Source of the DNA: Comamonadaceae bacterium UBA2237
GTDB lineage: Bacteria > Pseudomonadota > Gammaproteobacteria > Burkholderiales > Burkholderiaceae_C
DNA length: 7,069 bases
Reading direction: 5' to 3'
Assembly (NCBI GenBank): GCA_002347905.1
Contig: DDYJ01000208.1
Span: 1-7,069 of the forward strand
The stretch's first letter is position 1, and each line of letters starts with the position of its first letter. Positions 6,060-7,069 of the stretch are shown piece by piece. The notes beneath the pieces were generated by a model, which saw only the letters and a list, made by a program, of their open reading frames with translations, searched no databases and was not told the origin of the DNA. Both the position numbers and the translations under genes were made by a program.

Positions 6060-7069
6060 AGCTTTTGCGATAAAAAGGAAAATGCTTTGGTGAAGAAATC
6101 ATCGGTACCAAAGTTGCCCGACTTCAACGTGATGTGCACACCGCCCATGGGTGTGTGCGCATGGCACCAAGGCACGCCAGGATCAATTTGTGGGCCGATT
6201 TGCAGTTGTTCAATCGCAAGTGCCTGCACACACGCGCCAGATGTTTCGCCGCCAGCTAATACCAATTGACGCACACCAAGTTGTACCAAACCACGCGCAA
6301 TAGCGGCCAAAGCTTGTTCCACCTGGTGGCCAGCAGCTTCGACACCCATATGCGATTGCACGGCTTGCACCGATTCGGGTGAGGCGGTGGAATAGACCAA
6401 TACAGGACCAGAGGCTAAGTGTCCTTTAGCCCAAGCCAGTGCTTCCTGAACTAAATCTTGCCAACTGCCTTTGATATGCAAAGGGTCGATTAAAAAAGTA
6501 GGGCGGCCAGAAGCTTTGAAATGGGCTACTTGTCGGTTAGTGGCTTGCGAACAGCTGCCAGACACAACGGCCTGCAAACCTACAGCGTGGGGCAATTGGC
6601 TGGCTTGTGGTGTGGGCGAAAGCCCAAAGTTTTGTGGAAGACCAATTGCTACGCCGGAGCCCGCAGTCACTAGCAGCATACCTTTCAGCGCAGGGCCTAA
6701 ACGCATCAAGTCATCATTAGAGACGGCATCGACGATGGCAATGCGCACACCTTGTTGTTTGAGATGTGTAATGTCTTGTTGTATGGATGCAGTGCCTTGC
6801 GCGATAGTTTTGTGGCTAAGCAAACCTACTTTGCTTTTGCACTGCGCTTGCATGACGCGAACCAAGTTCGCATCATGCATGGGCGTGAGCGGATGGTGTT
6901 GCATGCCCGACTCGTTGAGCAATACATCGCCGACAAACAAATAGCCCTTAAAAACTGTGCGTCCGTTGTCTGGAAATGCAGGGGTTGCGATGGTGAAGTC
7001 TGTTTGAAGCGCCTGCATCAAAGCTTCGGTAACAGGCCCGATATTGCCTTGTGCTGTGCTGTCAAAGGT
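6056..7069 (-). CDS. otnK: 3-oxo-tetronate kinase OtnK (DUF1537 family), N-terminus cut by window edge
   Basis: OtnK is the ATP-dependent kinase that makes 3-oxo-tetronate 4-phosphate. The open frame runs from the right edge of the window (first visible residues TFDSTAQGNIGPVTEAL) to the TGA at 6058-6056, giving 337 residues. Full proteins have about 420, so roughly 80-90 N-terminal residues, including the start, are missing. The TTG/ATG codons near 7021 are internal, not starts. The N-terminal domain part shows FDST and NIGPV, TPAFPDNGRTVFKGYLFVGD, and ESGMQHHPLTPM. The C-terminal nucleotide-binding domain shows LVLAGGETSGACVQAL and the terminal ITLKSGNFGTDDFF, both diagnostic of DUF1537 acid-sugar kinases. 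It is the first visible gene of the operon and overlaps otnC by 4 bases. The operon promoter lies outside the window. Confidence 0.95.
   Translation of the reverse strand, partial: TFDSTAQGNIGPVTEALMQALQTDFTIATPAFPDNGRTVFKGYLFVGDVLLNESGMQHHPLTPMHDANLVRVMQAQCKSKVGLLSHKTIAQGTASIQQDITHLKQQGVRIAIVDAVSNDDLMRLGPALKGMLLVTAGSGVAIGLPQNFGLSPTPQASQLPHAVGLQAVVSGSCSQATNRQVAHFKASGRPTFLIDPLHIKGSWQDLVQEALAWAKGHLASGPVLVYSTASPESVQAVQSHMGVEAAGHQVEQALAAIARGLVQLGVRQLVLAGGETSGACVQALAIEQLQIGPQIDPGVPWCHAHTPMGGVHITLKSGNFGTDDFFTKAFSFLSQKL

Noticed and set aside
5320..6093. Plus-strand open frames opposite otnC
   Set aside because: They are shadows of the class II aldolase gene, without recognisable domains.
7016..7021. 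TTG/ATG as the start of otnK
   Set aside because: The frame stays open upstream to the window edge and encodes typical OtnK sequence there, so these codons are internal.

Overview
The window looks like chromosomal DNA from a betaproteobacterium, most likely of the order Burkholderiales (freshwater Comamonadaceae or Polynucleobacter-like lineages fit the moderate GC). This is inferred from the style of the Fur, FeoA/FeoB and Otn proteins, not from a database search. No RNA gene, mobile element or CRISPR array was seen, and no convincing rho-independent terminator. Nearly all of the DNA is coding. The longest non-coding stretch is the roughly 84-base gap between feoA and fur.

Left part (1-2062): an iron module. 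feoB (cut by the window edge) and feoA run leftward with a 4-base stop/start overlap and encode ferrous iron import. fur runs rightward from the other side of a short shared control region. A near-perfect 25-base inverted repeat resembling a Fur box (1516-1540) covers the first annotated codons of feoA. This suggests that Fur represses feoAB and that FeoA really starts further downstream.

Middle part (2070-4446): three genes of uncertain role, visibly AT-richer than their surroundings. A GNAT-fold (FemAB/Acetyltransf_6-like) transferase follows fur after 7 bases. A small four-helix DUF4118 membrane protein lies on the opposite strand. A carboxylesterase-like alpha/beta hydrolase lies on the plus strand again. 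The packing is extreme: 3 bases separate the tail-to-tail stops, and the two head-to-head start codons share the same CATG. The hydrolase may be co-transcribed with fur and the GNAT gene through the antisense DUF4118 gene, or driven by a promoter inside that gene.

Right part (4433-7069): a leftward acid-sugar operon, otnK (cut by the edge), otnC, otnI. By family knowledge it converts 2-oxo- or 3-oxo-tetronate, from threonate or erythronate, through 3-oxo-tetronate 4-phosphate to dihydroxyacetone phosphate. The OtnC protein is unusual: two positions that normally supply the acid/base glutamate and the third zinc histidine of class II aldolases are Thr82 and Leu188. The end of otnI overlaps the end of the hydrolase gene by 14 bases.

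The most interesting leads are the Fur box inside the feoA 5' end, the fur gene placed next to feo (possibly a second Fur), the non-canonical OtnC active site, and the interlocked GNAT/DUF4118/hydrolase block.
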